Positions 10,682 through 18,762 of a stretch of DNA of 64,000 nt are shown here, piece after piece. Made by a program: the position numbers and the translations under genes. Source of the stretch: Arcicella rosea (GTDB taxonomy: Bacteria; Bacteroidota; Bacteroidia; Cytophagales; Spirosomataceae); the NCBI RefSeq assembly GCF_040543805.1, contig NZ_JBEUMS010000009.1, positions 1 to 64,000 of the forward strand, in the 5' to 3' direction. The notes beneath the pieces are model-generated. The model saw nothing but the letters and a program-made list of their open reading frames with translations. It did no database searches and was not told the origin of the DNA. Each line of letters begins with the position of its first letter. Positions within the stretch are counted from its first letter, which is position 1.

Positions 10682-10800
10682 CTGTGAGTTTTTAGCTACG
10701 AGCCATGAGCAAATTGCTATGAGCTTTTTTCTTATCATATCAATAAAATCTCATAGCTCATAGCTCAAAGCTTATAGCTAAAACAAATAATTCTCGTTTT
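10682..10800. repeat. Low-complexity inverted repeat of the AGCTCATAGCT type
   Basis: The gap carries repeated short words: one side reads ATTGCTATGAGCTTTTTT, the other TCTCATAGCTCATAGCT. The two sides are largely complementary and could fold into an imperfect hairpin. The same vocabulary reappears at 13050-13080 and 21300-21400. Confidence 0.6.
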
Positions 10801-10846
10801 CTCACTAAATACCAAATCTTTACAAAGTAAATTTCAAAATAATAAC

Positions 10847-10854
10847 TATTTTTG
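10847..10854 (+). promoter_or_regulatory. Promoter -7 box of the his operon
   Basis: TATTTTTG matches the Bacteroidota -7 consensus TAnnTTTG. Only four bases separate it from the leader-peptide ATG, so the transcript probably begins at or very near that codon (leaderless). Confidence 0.6.
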
Positions 10855-10858
10855 CATC

Positions 10859-10903
10859 ATGATTTTCAAAGGCACACATCATAACCATCATTTCGTTTCC
10901 TAA
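10859..10903 (+). CDS. his operon leader peptide
   Basis: A 14-residue open frame reads MIFKGTHHNHHFVS and then TAA. Four of its residues are histidine, encoded as CAT CAT AAC CAT CAT at 10877-10891, which is the expected sensor for histidine-controlled attenuation. It lies directly after a TAnnTTTG box and directly before mutually exclusive RNA hairpins, 152 bases ahead of hisH. The function follows from the arrangement (established for his attenuators in proteobacteria); activity in this organism is inference. The start codon choice is supported by the His codons being in frame and by the close promoter. Confidence 0.8.
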   Translation: MIFKGTHHNHHFVS

Positions 10904-10996
10904 ACAGGAAAGGCTGATGAGTATTGTGCCAATAGCAACGACACAAGTATTCGATATAAATAGAAGCCTGATTCCTGAAAAGAGTCAGGCTTTTTT
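10896..10996 (+). promoter_or_regulatory. his attenuator (pause hairpin, antiterminator, terminator)
   Basis: Segment 1 (TTTCCT, 10896-10901) pairs with segment 2 (AGGAAA, 10906-10911). Segment 2 extended (CAGGAAAGGCT, 10905-10915) can instead pair with segment 3 (AGCCTGATTCCTG, about 10966-10978, with a GA bulge) as an antiterminator. Segment 3 (AAGCCTGA, 10964-10971) can pair with segment 4 (TCAGGCTT, 10985-10992), which is followed by T residues to 10996 as an intrinsic terminator. A ribosome stalled on the His codons would cover segment 1 and free segment 2 for antitermination. Confidence 0.78.
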
Positions 10997-11055
10997 AATG
11001 CTTAATAGGGGGGGTGACGGTGAATTTCAAATTGTTTTTCTCTTAATTCTAAAAA

Positions 11056-11640
11056 ATGAAAACAGTAATAATCAAATATAACGCAGGAAATGTGCAATCG
11101 GTAATGTATGCTTTGGACAGAATTGGCGTAAATTATCTTTGGACTGACGATGAGGCTGAAATTCGTTCGGCAGATAAAGTGATTTTTCCAGGCGTTGGCG
11201 AGGCAAGTACTGCGATGGCGTATTTGCGTGAAAAGGGTTTGGATAAAGTAATTCCTTCATTGAAACAACCTGTTTTGGGTACTTGTGTTGGAATGCAACT
11301 GATGTGTAAGCATTCGGAAGAAAATGATACTACTTGCATGGGTATTTTTGATATTAACGTAAAACGTTTTGATTCAAGCAATTTCAAAGTACCACACGTA
11401 GGTTGGAACAACATTTATAATCTTAAAAGCGAATTGACACAAGGCTTGAAAGAAAGTGCTTTTATGTATTTTGTGCATAGTTATTATGCTGAAATCAGTG
11501 CATATACAGTCGCCGAATGTGATTATGTACAACCATTTTCAGCGATGCTTCACAAAGAAAATTTCTACGCCGCCCAATTCCACACCGAAATCAGTGGAAA
11601 AGAAGGACAGAAGATTATTGAGAATTTTTTGAAAGTATAG
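11056..11640 (+). CDS. hisH: Imidazole glycerol phosphate synthase, glutamine amidotransferase subunit
   Basis: HisH hydrolyses glutamine and passes ammonia to HisF, which forms imidazole glycerol phosphate and AICAR in histidine biosynthesis. The 194-residue length is normal for the family. The class I amidotransferase triad is visible: Cys77 in LGTCVGMQL, and His176 and Glu178 in AQFHTEIS, where the usual Pro of QFHPE is Thr. The oxyanion strand FPGVGEAS is present near residue 44. It is the first structural gene after the attenuator, and hisG, hisD, hisC and hisB are not in the window. Confidence 0.95.
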   Translation: MKTVIIKYNAGNVQSVMYALDRIGVNYLWTDDEAEIRSADKVIFPGVGEASTAMAYLREKGLDKVIPSLKQPVLGTCVGMQLMCKHSEENDTTCMGIFDINVKRFDSSNFKVPHVGWNNIYNLKSELTQGLKESAFMYFVHSYYAEISAYTVAECDYVQPFSAMLHKENFYAAQFHTEISGKEGQKIIENFLKV

Positions 11641-11642
11641 AT

Positions 11643-11692
11643 TTTGAGACTTTAGGACTGGAGGACTTTAGGATTTGAAGACTTGCGGACAG
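11643..11692. repeat. ACTTTAGGA-type repeat, left flank of the S23 gene
   Basis: GACTTTAGGACTGGAGGACT and its continuation repeat a GACTTTAGGA word. The same word recurs in direct orientation at 12086-12128 and in inverted orientation at 12140-12182, so the S23 gene is bracketed by both direct and inverted copies. Confidence 0.6.
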
Positions 11693-11723
11693 AAGGATGA
11701 TAATTTTAAAACTTCTTTATTTT

Positions 11724-12086
11724 ATGAGAGGACATAATTTTAGAGAATTGAATGTTTGGAAACAAGCTGTTGCTTTTGTGACTGAAATTTATGTTATCAC
11801 CAAATTATTTCCTCAAGAAGAGCAGTACGGGTTAACTTCTCAGATTAGAAGAGCCTCGGTTTCTATTCCTTCAAACATTGCTGAAGGTTCAGGAAGAAGT
11901 GACAACGATTTTGCCCGTTTTATAGATATGAGTCTTTCATCGGCTTATGAAGTAGAAACTCAATTAATAATAGCTAAGAATTTAGGATATATTTCAGAAG
12001 AAGATTTTCAGTTTCTGATTGAAAATCTAAGAAGTATAGAAAATCAATTACATGGTTTATCAAAATATTTAAATAAGACTAAATGA
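11724..12086 (+). CDS. Four-helix-bundle protein, S23/IVP family
   Basis: A 120-residue all-helical protein of the family first seen as ORFs inside 23S rRNA intervening sequences, and related to Avd accessory proteins of diversity-generating retroelements. Diagnostic segments are FRELNVWKQAVAF, QIRRASVSIPSNIAEGSGR and LSSAYEVETQLIIAKNLGY. I chose the ATG that gives MRGHNFREL, nine codons inside the longest frame, because it matches the usual family start. Its molecular role is unknown. It sits as an apparent intruder between hisH and hisA, flanked by low-complexity repeats, and no rRNA or retroelement gene is near. Confidence 0.88.
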   Translation: MRGHNFRELNVWKQAVAFVTEIYVITKLFPQEEQYGLTSQIRRASVSIPSNIAEGSGRSDNDFARFIDMSLSSAYEVETQLIIAKNLGYISEEDFQFLIENLRSIENQLHGLSKYLNKTK

Positions 12087-12182
12087 CTTTAAGATTTTAG
12101 GATTTGAAGACTTTAGGACTTGAGGATAAGTATTTTTACATCGTCCTAAAGTCCTAAAGTCCCAAAGTCCTAAAGTCCCAAA
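12086..12182. repeat. Direct then inverted ACTTTAGGA repeats, right flank of the S23 gene
   Basis: 12086-12128 repeats the left-flank motif in the same orientation. 12140-12182 holds five near-tandem copies of the complement (CCTAAAGTCC). The last part can pair with the left flank at 11643-11692 or locally with 12086-12128. Confidence 0.65.
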
Positions 12183-12186
12183 AACA

Positions 12187-12909
12187 ATGATTCAAATTAT
12201 CCCAGCCATAGATTTAATTGACGGAAAATGTGTTCGTCTTACGCAGGGCGATTATGCTCAGAAAAAAATCTATAACGAAAATCCTTTAGAAGTAGCTAAG
12301 TCTTTTGAAGATGCAGGTATTCAGCGTTTGCATTTGGTTGATTTAGACGGTGCAAAACAAAAACGCATCGTCAATCATAAAGTATTAGAATTGTTGGCAA
12401 GCAAAACTAATCTTCACATTGATTTTGGTGGAGGAGTACAATCAGATGAAATGATTGAAATTGCTTTTAATTCGGGAGCAAAACAAGTAACTGGCGGAAG
12501 TGTAGCGGTAAAAAATCCTGATTTATTTGAAGGATGGTTACAAAACTATGGCGGAGAAAAAATCATTCTCGGAGCGGATGCTCGTGATGAAAAAATAGCC
12601 ATTTCAGGTTGGGAAGAAGCTACAACTACTTCTGTGTATGATTTTGTAGGAAATTATATCGAAAAAGGAGCGAAGTATGCTATTTCAACTGACGTTGCAA
12701 AAGACGGATTATTAGAAGGTCCAAGTTTTCAATTGTATAAAAATCTCCAAGACCAATTTCCAAACTTACAAATTATTGCTAGCGGAGGCGTTTCGGTAAT
12801 GGATGATATTTTGAAATTAGACGAAATGAATATCTTCGGAGTAATCGTCGGCAAAGCGATTTATGAAGGTAGAATTACTTTAAAACAGATTGCAGATTTA
12901 CATAAATAG
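12187..12909 (+). CDS. hisA: Phosphoribosylformimino-5-aminoimidazole carboxamide ribotide isomerase
   Basis: HisA catalyses the Amadori rearrangement of ProFAR to PRFAR, the fourth step of histidine biosynthesis, on a TIM barrel. The 240-residue length is normal. The first catalytic Asp is D9 in PAIDLIDGKCVRL and the second lies in GADARD near residue 130. Phosphate-binding loops are DFGGGVQSD and ASGGVSVMDD. It lies downstream of the S23 insertion in the same direction as hisH and was probably contiguous with it ancestrally (inference). Confidence 0.95.
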   Translation: MIQIIPAIDLIDGKCVRLTQGDYAQKKIYNENPLEVAKSFEDAGIQRLHLVDLDGAKQKRIVNHKVLELLASKTNLHIDFGGGVQSDEMIEIAFNSGAKQVTGGSVAVKNPDLFEGWLQNYGGEKIILGADARDEKIAISGWEEATTTSVYDFVGNYIEKGAKYAISTDVAKDGLLEGPSFQLYKNLQDQFPNLQIIASGGVSVMDDILKLDEMNIFGVIVGKAIYEGRITLKQIADLHK

Positions 12910-13085
12910 GGACATTGGATGTCGGATTTCAGATGTCGGATTTCGGCAGTTTAAGGAAAATTAAAGTCTCAAAATCTTAAAGTATATAATAGTCTTGATT
13001 CTTGTATCTAAAACCTTGTGTCTCAAAATCCTAAAGTCTAAAAAATGGCTGAAAGCTCATCGCTGATAGCCGAAAGCTAAATACA
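12910..13085. repeat. Mixed low-complexity repeat block between hisA and hisF
   Basis: Three repeat vocabularies follow one another: GGATGTCGGATTTCAGATGT (12917-12936), a CTAAAGTCT/CTCAAAATCTTAAAGT block (about 12964-13042) and a GCTGAAAGCTCATCGCTGAT block (13048-13080). Each occurs in other gaps of the window. No open frame of interest was seen. Confidence 0.6.
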
Positions 13086-13856
13086 ATGCTTACAAAAAGA
13101 ATAATTCCTTGTCTTGATATAAAAGACGGTCGCACAGTGAAAGGCACAAATTTTGTGAACCTTCGTGATGCTGGCGACCCCGTAGAATTAGGTGCAATTT
13201 ACGCTGAACAAGGAGCAGACGAGTTAGTGTTTTTGGATATTACGGCAACCGTTGACAACCGCAAAACATTAATTGATTTGGTCAGAAACGTTGCTCGAAA
13301 TGTCAATATTCCTTTTACCGTAGGTGGAGGAATTTCTTCTATTGAAGACGTTTCTGCTTTGCTCAATGCGGGTGCAGATAAAGTATCAATTAATTCCTCT
13401 GCTGTTCGCCGACCAGAATTGATTAATGAATTAGCCTTGCAGTTTGGTTCGCAATGTATTATTGTGGCGATTGATACTCGCTTTGTTGTTACCGAAAATG
13501 GTATTTCTGAACATATCGTTCACACACATGGCGGTAGAAAACCCACAGCTTTGCGCACTTTGGCTTGGGCAAAAGAAGTAGAAGAGCGTGGAGCAGGAGA
13601 AATTTTGCTGACTTCAATGGATACCGACGGCACGAAAGCTGGTTTTGCCAATGAATTAACTGCAGCAATTTCGGGAAATTCATCAATTCCAATCATTGCT
13701 TCGGGCGGAGCAGGAACAATGGAACATTTCAATGAAGTATTCACTGTTGGAAAAGCGGATGCAGGTTTGGCAGCAAGTATTTTCCACTTTAAAGAAATAG
13801 ACATTATTGAATTAAAAGAGTATTTAAGAGAGAAGGGAATCTCTGTTAGACTATAA
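13086..13856 (+). CDS. hisF: Imidazole glycerol phosphate synthase, cyclase subunit
   Basis: HisF uses ammonia delivered by HisH to convert PRFAR into imidazole glycerol phosphate and AICAR. The 256-residue TIM barrel has the catalytic Asp11 in CLDIKDGRTVKG and a second Asp in VAIDTRF near residue 131. Phosphate-binding loops are TVGGGISS and ASGGAGT, and HTHGGRKPT is also conserved. Its stop codon precedes the preferred hisIE start by 27 bases, so the two are co-transcribed. Confidence 0.96.
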   Translation: MLTKRIIPCLDIKDGRTVKGTNFVNLRDAGDPVELGAIYAEQGADELVFLDITATVDNRKTLIDLVRNVARNVNIPFTVGGGISSIEDVSALLNAGADKVSINSSAVRRPELINELALQFGSQCIIVAIDTRFVVTENGISEHIVHTHGGRKPTALRTLAWAKEVEERGAGEILLTSMDTDGTKAGFANELTAAISGNSSIPIIASGGAGTMEHFNEVFTVGKADAGLAASIFHFKEIDIIELKEYLREKGISVRL

Positions 13857-13883
13857 TTTTTGCGAAAAATTAAAATCAAAAAT

Positions 13884-14483
13884 ATGCAAGTAGATTTTGA
13901 AAAACAGGGAGGACTAATCCCTGCTGTCATCCAAGATGCTAAGACAGAAAAAGTATTAATGCTTGGTTATATGAACCAAGAAGCTTTGGAAAAAACAGAG
14001 CGTGAAGGTGTCGTAACTTTTTTCAGCCGTTCTAAGCAACGTCTCTGGACAAAAGGCGAAACGTCTGATAATTTCTTGCACGTTGTAGAAATTTTGAAAG
14101 ATTGTGATGAAGATACTTTGTTGATAAAAGTAAATCCAGCTGGCCCAACTTGCCATACTGGTGCAGATACTTGTTGGGGTGAAAAAAATGAACCGGGACA
14201 AGCTGGTTGGTTGAATCACCTAAAAGCAGTAATCCGTGATCGTAAAAATAACCCTTCAGAGAAGTCCTATACGGCTAGTTTATTTGAAAAAGGAACAAAT
14301 AAAATTGCTCAAAAAGTAGGAGAGGAAGCGGTGGAATTAGTGATTGAAGCGATGGATTCGAACGATGAACTGTTTAAAGGAGAAGCAGCTGACTTATTAT
14401 TTCATTATTTAGTCCTATTAGAACAAAGAGGACTTGATTTTGATGAAATTATTGATGTACTTCGCTCAAGACATTCACGCTAA
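13884..14483 (+). CDS. hisIE: Bifunctional phosphoribosyl-AMP cyclohydrolase / phosphoribosyl-ATP pyrophosphatase
   Basis: This fused enzyme performs the second and third steps of histidine biosynthesis: HisE hydrolyses phosphoribosyl-ATP and HisI opens the ring of phosphoribosyl-AMP. The N-terminal HisI half shows LMLGYMNQEAL, FFSRSKQRLWTKGETS and the metal-binding GPTCHTGADTCW near residue 90. The C-terminal HisE half shows KVGEEAVELVIEA and the Asp/Glu-rich helix near DELFKGEAADLLFH. I prefer the ATG giving MQVDFEKQGG over the upstream TTG at 13860. It is the last gene of the his cluster. Confidence 0.93.
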   Translation: MQVDFEKQGGLIPAVIQDAKTEKVLMLGYMNQEALEKTEREGVVTFFSRSKQRLWTKGETSDNFLHVVEILKDCDEDTLLIKVNPAGPTCHTGADTCWGEKNEPGQAGWLNHLKAVIRDRKNNPSEKSYTASLFEKGTNKIAQKVGEEAVELVIEAMDSNDELFKGEAADLLFHYLVLLEQRGLDFDEIIDVLRSRHSR

Positions 14484-14518
14484 AAATTAATTACAATTAT
14501 AGAACAATAATTTGCGAA

Positions 14519-14863
14519 ATGACAAACTTCATTATCAAATATTTAATCATTGCCATCGTGGTTATGTTTGGGTCAAAGTATATTAATGGCATTAGTATCG
14601 ACGGCTTTCAAACGTCTATTTTGGTGGTATTAGCGATGGGCTTTGCCAATACATTTTTGAAACCTATATTAAAGCTCGTTAGCTTTCCAATTACGGTGCT
14701 TTCTTTGGGTTTATTCCTCTTGGTTATCAATGTAATCGTAGTATATATTGTAGATTACTTTATTGATGGCTTTCATGTTAATGGCTTTGTTCCTCCTTTG
14801 ATTTTTAGTTTTGCTTTATCAATTACTTCAACTGTTTTGGGTTGGTTTTTTGATAAAGACTAA
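14519..14863 (+). CDS. Phage-holin-family (holin superfamily IV-like) membrane protein
   Basis: A 114-residue integral membrane protein with about four hydrophobic helices (near residues 5-20, 30-48, 55-80 and 90-112). Small soluble turns contain FANTFLKPILKLVSFPITVLS, a signature of the four-TMS mycobacterial holin/YvlD-like family. These proteins are widespread on chromosomes and are not necessarily phage proteins; their function is unclear. It follows hisIE by 35 bases and may be co-transcribed, though nothing ties it to histidine metabolism. Confidence 0.8.
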   Translation: MTNFIIKYLIIAIVVMFGSKYINGISIDGFQTSILVVLAMGFANTFLKPILKLVSFPITVLSLGLFLLVINVIVVYIVDYFIDGFHVNGFVPPLIFSFALSITSTVLGWFFDKD

Positions 14864-14966
14864 GTATTTTATACTAAATTTTAACGTTGCTAAGTGCTTG
14901 TTTTTCAATTATGTATAAATATTTTAATAAAAATTTACACATAATTGAAAAACTAAAAAAAACGAT

Positions 14967-14974
14967 TACATTTG
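14967..14974 (+). promoter_or_regulatory. Promoter -7 box upstream of the TonB-domain gene
   Basis: TACATTTG fits TAnnTTTG, with a TTG triplet about 20 bases upstream as a possible -33 element. It would give a leader of roughly 150 nt before the gene at 15130. Confidence 0.45.
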
Positions 14975-15129
14975 TACTTGTAATTTACCACAAGGTAATT
15001 TTTTAAATGTGCTATTTTCTACATGAGTTCAAAGTAGTATTTCATTTTGGTCGTTTGTTCATCATTTTTTCTAAGTAATTGATAGGTGTTACCCTGTTTT
15101 TGAATTTATAAAGTCCTAAGTAATAAATA

Positions 15130-15624
15130 ATGAAAAATTTTACACTATTTGGCATCGTCCTTCTATTGGGGATGAATGCTAAAGCACAAAAAAGTACCAT
15201 TTCGACCAATTCTTTTTCAGAAAAAGATAAAAATCTTATTGCAAGTGTTTTGGAAATACAAAGTCCTGTCAGTAAAAAAGACAAGGAGAAAAATTCCTTT
15301 TTCAAAGACATGACAATAGATTTGGATTCAACTTATTACGAAGTAGAATCGCCCGCAATGTTTTCGGAAGGACAGGATGGATTGAATAAATTTATCTATC
15401 AAAACTTGGTGCGTCCTAATGATACAAAAGGAGAGACTGTTTTGGTGAGGTTCAAAGTAGAACGCTTTGGTGAAATCTCTAAAATACATGTAATAGATAA
15501 TAGAATTTCGCCCAAACTAAGTGCTGAGGCAATCAATCTTGTTAAGAAAATGAAAACTTGGATTCCTGCCAAGATACAAGGAATCCCCGTTGCTTCTTTT
15601 TATGTTTTACCGATAAAATTCTAA
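15130..15624 (+). CDS. Secreted TonB C-terminal-domain-like protein
   Basis: A 164-residue protein with a signal peptide (MKNFTLFGIVLLLGMNAKAQ). The C-terminal half resembles a TonB C-terminal fold: FIYQNLVRPNDTKGETVLVRFKVERFGEISKI near residues 90-122, then SAEAINLVKKMKTWIPAKIQG. That domain normally contacts TonB boxes of receptors. This copy lacks the usual N-terminal membrane anchor and proline-rich spacer, so it is not a complete energy transducer. Single-domain periplasmic versions are common in Bacteroidota and their role is unknown. It converges on the lipoprotein gene with a one-base gap. Confidence 0.75.
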   Translation: MKNFTLFGIVLLLGMNAKAQKSTISTNSFSEKDKNLIASVLEIQSPVSKKDKEKNSFFKDMTIDLDSTYYEVESPAMFSEGQDGLNKFIYQNLVRPNDTKGETVLVRFKVERFGEISKIHVIDNRISPKLSAEAINLVKKMKTWIPAKIQGIPVASFYVLPIKF

Positions 15625-15625
15625 T

Positions 15626-16012
15626 TTACTCTTCGGGCATTCCTCTTTGGAAATTTACTTCAGTTGCCATTCCCATGGCACTGAATCTAACTGCCATCAT
15701 TTGTGCGTTCGATTTCTTTTTAACGTCCTCACAATGATTACCCGGTTCTAAAAAGTAAATGTAATATTCTTGACTTCGGTCGGCTAATTGCTGAATATCT
15801 GGCTTGCCTAAATAATCATCCAAATCGTTTGAACTTACTCCTTTGATTTCTTCTTTCAAAGATTTTAGTTTGTCAACCATTTTCAGCCTTTCGCCTTTAC
15901 AGCCACCGAAATCATTTTTAAATTTTTCTAAATCTAACCCATCTAATTTTGGCTGTTTTGTGCAAGAAGCACAAGTAATCAATAAGAGTAAAATATAAAT
16001 TGTATGTTTCAT
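15626..16012 (-). CDS. Hypothetical lipoprotein
   Basis: A 128-residue product with a lipoprotein signal: a hydrophobic helix followed by ITCASC, with the lipidated Cys near residue 17. The mature part is charged (GLDLEKFKNDFGGCKGERLKMV) and ends in a segment reading MMAVRFSAMGMATEVNFQRG. I do not recognise a family. It probably sits on the periplasmic face of a membrane. The gene stands alone and is convergent with the TonB-domain gene. Confidence 0.7.
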   Translation of the reverse strand: MKHTIYILLLLITCASCTKQPKLDGLDLEKFKNDFGGCKGERLKMVDKLKSLKEEIKGVSSNDLDDYLGKPDIQQLADRSQEYYIYFLEPGNHCEDVKKKSNAQMMAVRFSAMGMATEVNFQRGMPEE

Positions 16013-16204
16013 GTTTTTGGAATAAATCTAGTATTTAAGCGTGCAAATTTTAATTAAGTAGTGATTAGTAAATAGTAATTTGTGATTAGAATTGTAAGTT
16101 TCTAATTGTCAATTTTTTGCAAAAAAACGTCATTAAATTGTATTGACTACTTATTAAAAGGTTTTATTTATCAATCCAATATCCGAAATCAGACATCCAA
16201 CATC

Positions 16205-17350
16205 CTAAAGTTTAGATAGTCTTTCTCCAGCTTTCTCTAAGGTTTCATCATCTTTTGCAAAACAAAATCTTAGAATTTTAAAGTCATTTTTTCGATGATA
16301 AAATACCGAAACTGGAATACTTGCTACACCAATTTCCTTCGTTAAGCGAATGGCTAAATCATAATCGTTTTCCACTGTAATTTTTTCATAATTTACACAT
16401 TGAAAGAAACTGCCTTTTGCTGGCGTAAAGGTAAAGCGAGAATCTTGAATACAAGCCAAGAATTTATCTCGTTTTTCCTGATAGAACTTCGGAATGGAAA
16501 GATAGTTTTCTGGTTCTTGCAAGAAATCTGCTAAAGCATATTGAATAGGAGTGACCGTCGAGAATGTTAGCCACTGATGTACTTTCCTGAATTCTTCGCT
16601 TAATTGTTTTGGAGCGAGACAATAACCAACTTTCCAGCCCGTAACATGAAATGTTTTTCCGAAAGAACCACAAATAAAACTGCGTTCTTTCAAAACAGGG
16701 TTTCGAAGTAAAGACCAATGCGATAATCCATCAAAAATAATGTGTTCATATACTTCATCACCAATCAAGAAAATATTGGTGTCTTTCACAATATCAGCCA
16801 AGCGATTCAAATCTTCTTCCGAAAGTACAGTTCCAGTTGGATTATGAGGCGTATTAAGTATAATCAGTTTGGTCTTTTCTGTAATTTTTGATTTTACAAT
16901 TTCCCAATCAATTTTATACTCATTTTCTGGCGTTAATGTTACATACACAGGAATTCCTCCATTTAAAGTAATTGCTGGCGTGTAAGAGTCATAACAAGGC
17001 TCTAATAGAATTACTTCATCGCCTTGGTGAACAATTGCTGTAATCGCTGCATAAAGTGCTTCCGTTGCGCCAGAAACAACGGTTACTTCGCTATCTGGAT
17101 GATAATTTACTTGATATAAATCGCTTACTTTCTGGGCAATGATTTCTCGAAGAGATTGAATCCCTGCCATTGGAGCATATTGGTTCATCCCTTTCTTGAG
17201 GTAATGATTAACCAATTCGGACAGTTTAGGAGAACAATCAAAATTTGGAAAACCTTGTGATAAATTTAAAGCTTCGTGTTCAGAAGCTAATTTTGACATT
17301 ACCGTGAAAATAGTAGTTCCTGTATTGGGTTGTTTAGAAATCAAATTCAT
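16205..17350 (-). CDS. PLP-dependent methionine/aromatic aminotransferase (class I/II)
   Basis: A 381-residue fold-type I aminotransferase resembling the YbdL methionine aminotransferase and kynurenine-oxoglutarate transaminase group. Visible elements are the substrate loop LSQGFPNFDCS (30-40), NTPHNPTGTV (166-175) with the cofactor-ring Asn, GDEVYEH near residue 197, and the PLP lysine K232 in SFGKTFHVTGWKVGY. The arginine for the alpha-carboxylate is in LRFCFAKDDE near the C-terminus. Methionine salvage is the likeliest use in this subfamily, but substrate specificity cannot be read from the sequence alone. It is flanked by repeat-rich gaps, suggesting its own promoter. Confidence 0.88.
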   Translation of the reverse strand: MNLISKQPNTGTTIFTVMSKLASEHEALNLSQGFPNFDCSPKLSELVNHYLKKGMNQYAPMAGIQSLREIIAQKVSDLYQVNYHPDSEVTVVSGATEALYAAITAIVHQGDEVILLEPCYDSYTPAITLNGGIPVYVTLTPENEYKIDWEIVKSKITEKTKLIILNTPHNPTGTVLSEEDLNRLADIVKDTNIFLIGDEVYEHIIFDGLSHWSLLRNPVLKERSFICGSFGKTFHVTGWKVGYCLAPKQLSEEFRKVHQWLTFSTVTPIQYALADFLQEPENYLSIPKFYQEKRDKFLACIQDSRFTFTPAKGSFFQCVNYEKITVENDYDLAIRLTKEIGVASIPVSVFYHRKNDFKILRFCFAKDDETLEKAGERLSKL

Positions 17351-17510
17351 TTTTAAATGCTTTCGGTATTCGGCTTTCAGATGTCAGATTTTATATATTG
17401 GTTATCTTAGGAATGTTATGCTTGTAAGAACAACTTACTTGAATTAATAACATTTTCCTTAATTCACTAACTCACAACTCACTCAATCACAATTATTCCT
17501 AAAACCATTC

Positions 17511-18644
17511 CTAAAACCATTCCAAACAGCCATTTTCAATTAAGCCTTTTATATTGAGAGAATCGTCGAAAATAAAGAGATTTGCCTGATAATCTTTTTG
17601 GATTTTACCCAAAGAATGTTCTAGCCCAAGTACTTCTGCGGGATAAGTTGAAGCCATTCTTAATGCTTCTGGCAAAGGAATATCTACTTTTTCAACACAA
17701 TTTTTTACGGCTTGAAGCATCGTTAAAGCAGAGCCAGAAAGAGTACCTTTCGTATCTGTATAATGCGTGCCAGCATGGATAAATTTATAATCTCCCGAAA
17801 CATCATTGGTTACTGCATCAGTAATGATAAATAGCCTTTTTCCCATGATTTTTTTAGAGATTTTTACACTGGTAAAATCCACATGAATACCATCAGGAAT
17901 AATACTAGCCCAAGCTTCTGAATCATAAGTGGCACCCACTAAGCCGGGTTCACGTCCTTGAAAAGCCGACATGGCATTGAACAAATGAGTTACTCTTTTA
18001 ATCCCTTTATCGAAAGCATATTTAGCTTGTTGATACGTAGCAGAACTGTGTCCTGCTGCAATTTTTATATCACTTTGTAAAAGTAAATCAAGTTGTTCGT
18101 CGGTAAATTCTTCAGGAGCGATGGTCATGTAGGTTGGTAAACCTTTGCATGCTTCAATAATGGTTGTTAATTCATCAATACTTGGTTTACGAATAAATTC
18201 AGCGACATGAGCCCCACGCTTAGGAAAACTAAAGAAAGGACCTTCCAAATGCAAACCAACTAAACCTTGTCCGCCGTTTTTAAGATAGCTTTTGGCTACT
18301 TCTATCGACTCTAAAATTTTCTCTAAAGGTGTTGATGAAAGCGTGATTTGAAAATGTGTTGTTCCAGCACGGCGAATTTCCAAATAAGTATTATGGATTG
18401 TTTCTTCTGTTGTTTTAGAATTGTACAAACTTCCGCCACCGCCATAAATTTGAGCATCAATTAAAGAAGGAGCAATATTATAGCCTTCTAAATCGATGAT
18501 TTGAATATCAGGAAAAAGATTATCTAAATCTTCAATCTCATCATCATTAAGAATTTTAGCAATTTTAGTGCCTTTAATGACTAAGATTTTATGCGTAAGA
18601 ATCTCTTCTGAGGTAAATATTTGGCAGTTTTTTAAAGCGTACAT
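17511..18644 (-). CDS. nagA: N-acetylglucosamine-6-phosphate deacetylase
   Basis: NagA removes the acetyl group from N-acetylglucosamine 6-phosphate in amino-sugar catabolism and peptidoglycan recycling. The 377-residue amidohydrolase TIM barrel shows GLHLEGPFFSFPKRGAH near residue 135 (metal-binding Glu), AAGHSSATYQQA near 197 and THLFNAM near 220 (metal-binding His). Further motifs are PDGIHVD near 250 and ITDAVTND near 275, which contains the catalytic Asp. No nagB, nagK or transporter gene is adjacent, so the pathway is dispersed. The GH3 enzyme near 58-61 kb could generate upstream substrates (inference). Confidence 0.93.
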   Translation of the reverse strand: MYALKNCQIFTSEEILTHKILVIKGTKIAKILNDDEIEDLDNLFPDIQIIDLEGYNIAPSLIDAQIYGGGGSLYNSKTTEETIHNTYLEIRRAGTTHFQITLSSTPLEKILESIEVAKSYLKNGGQGLVGLHLEGPFFSFPKRGAHVAEFIRKPSIDELTTIIEACKGLPTYMTIAPEEFTDEQLDLLLQSDIKIAAGHSSATYQQAKYAFDKGIKRVTHLFNAMSAFQGREPGLVGATYDSEAWASIIPDGIHVDFTSVKISKKIMGKRLFIITDAVTNDVSGDYKFIHAGTHYTDTKGTLSGSALTMLQAVKNCVEKVDIPLPEALRMASTYPAEVLGLEHSLGKIQKDYQANLFIFDDSLNIKGLIENGCLEWF

Positions 18645-18762
18645 AATGCGATATCAGTGATTTGTAAATAGTGATTGGTGATTAGTTTTTTAAGCTGTTC
18701 ATTATCAATTATTTGTAATAAATAAAATGTCACATCTATTGTATAGATTGAGATTACTTAAG

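Noticed and set aside
13860..13883. TTG start extending hisIE
   Set aside because: An ATG 24 bases later gives the normal family N-terminus.
14519..14863. Prophage remnant suggested by the holin-like gene
   Set aside because: No lysin, tail, integrase or other phage gene nearby; four-TMS holin-like proteins are common chromosomal genes.
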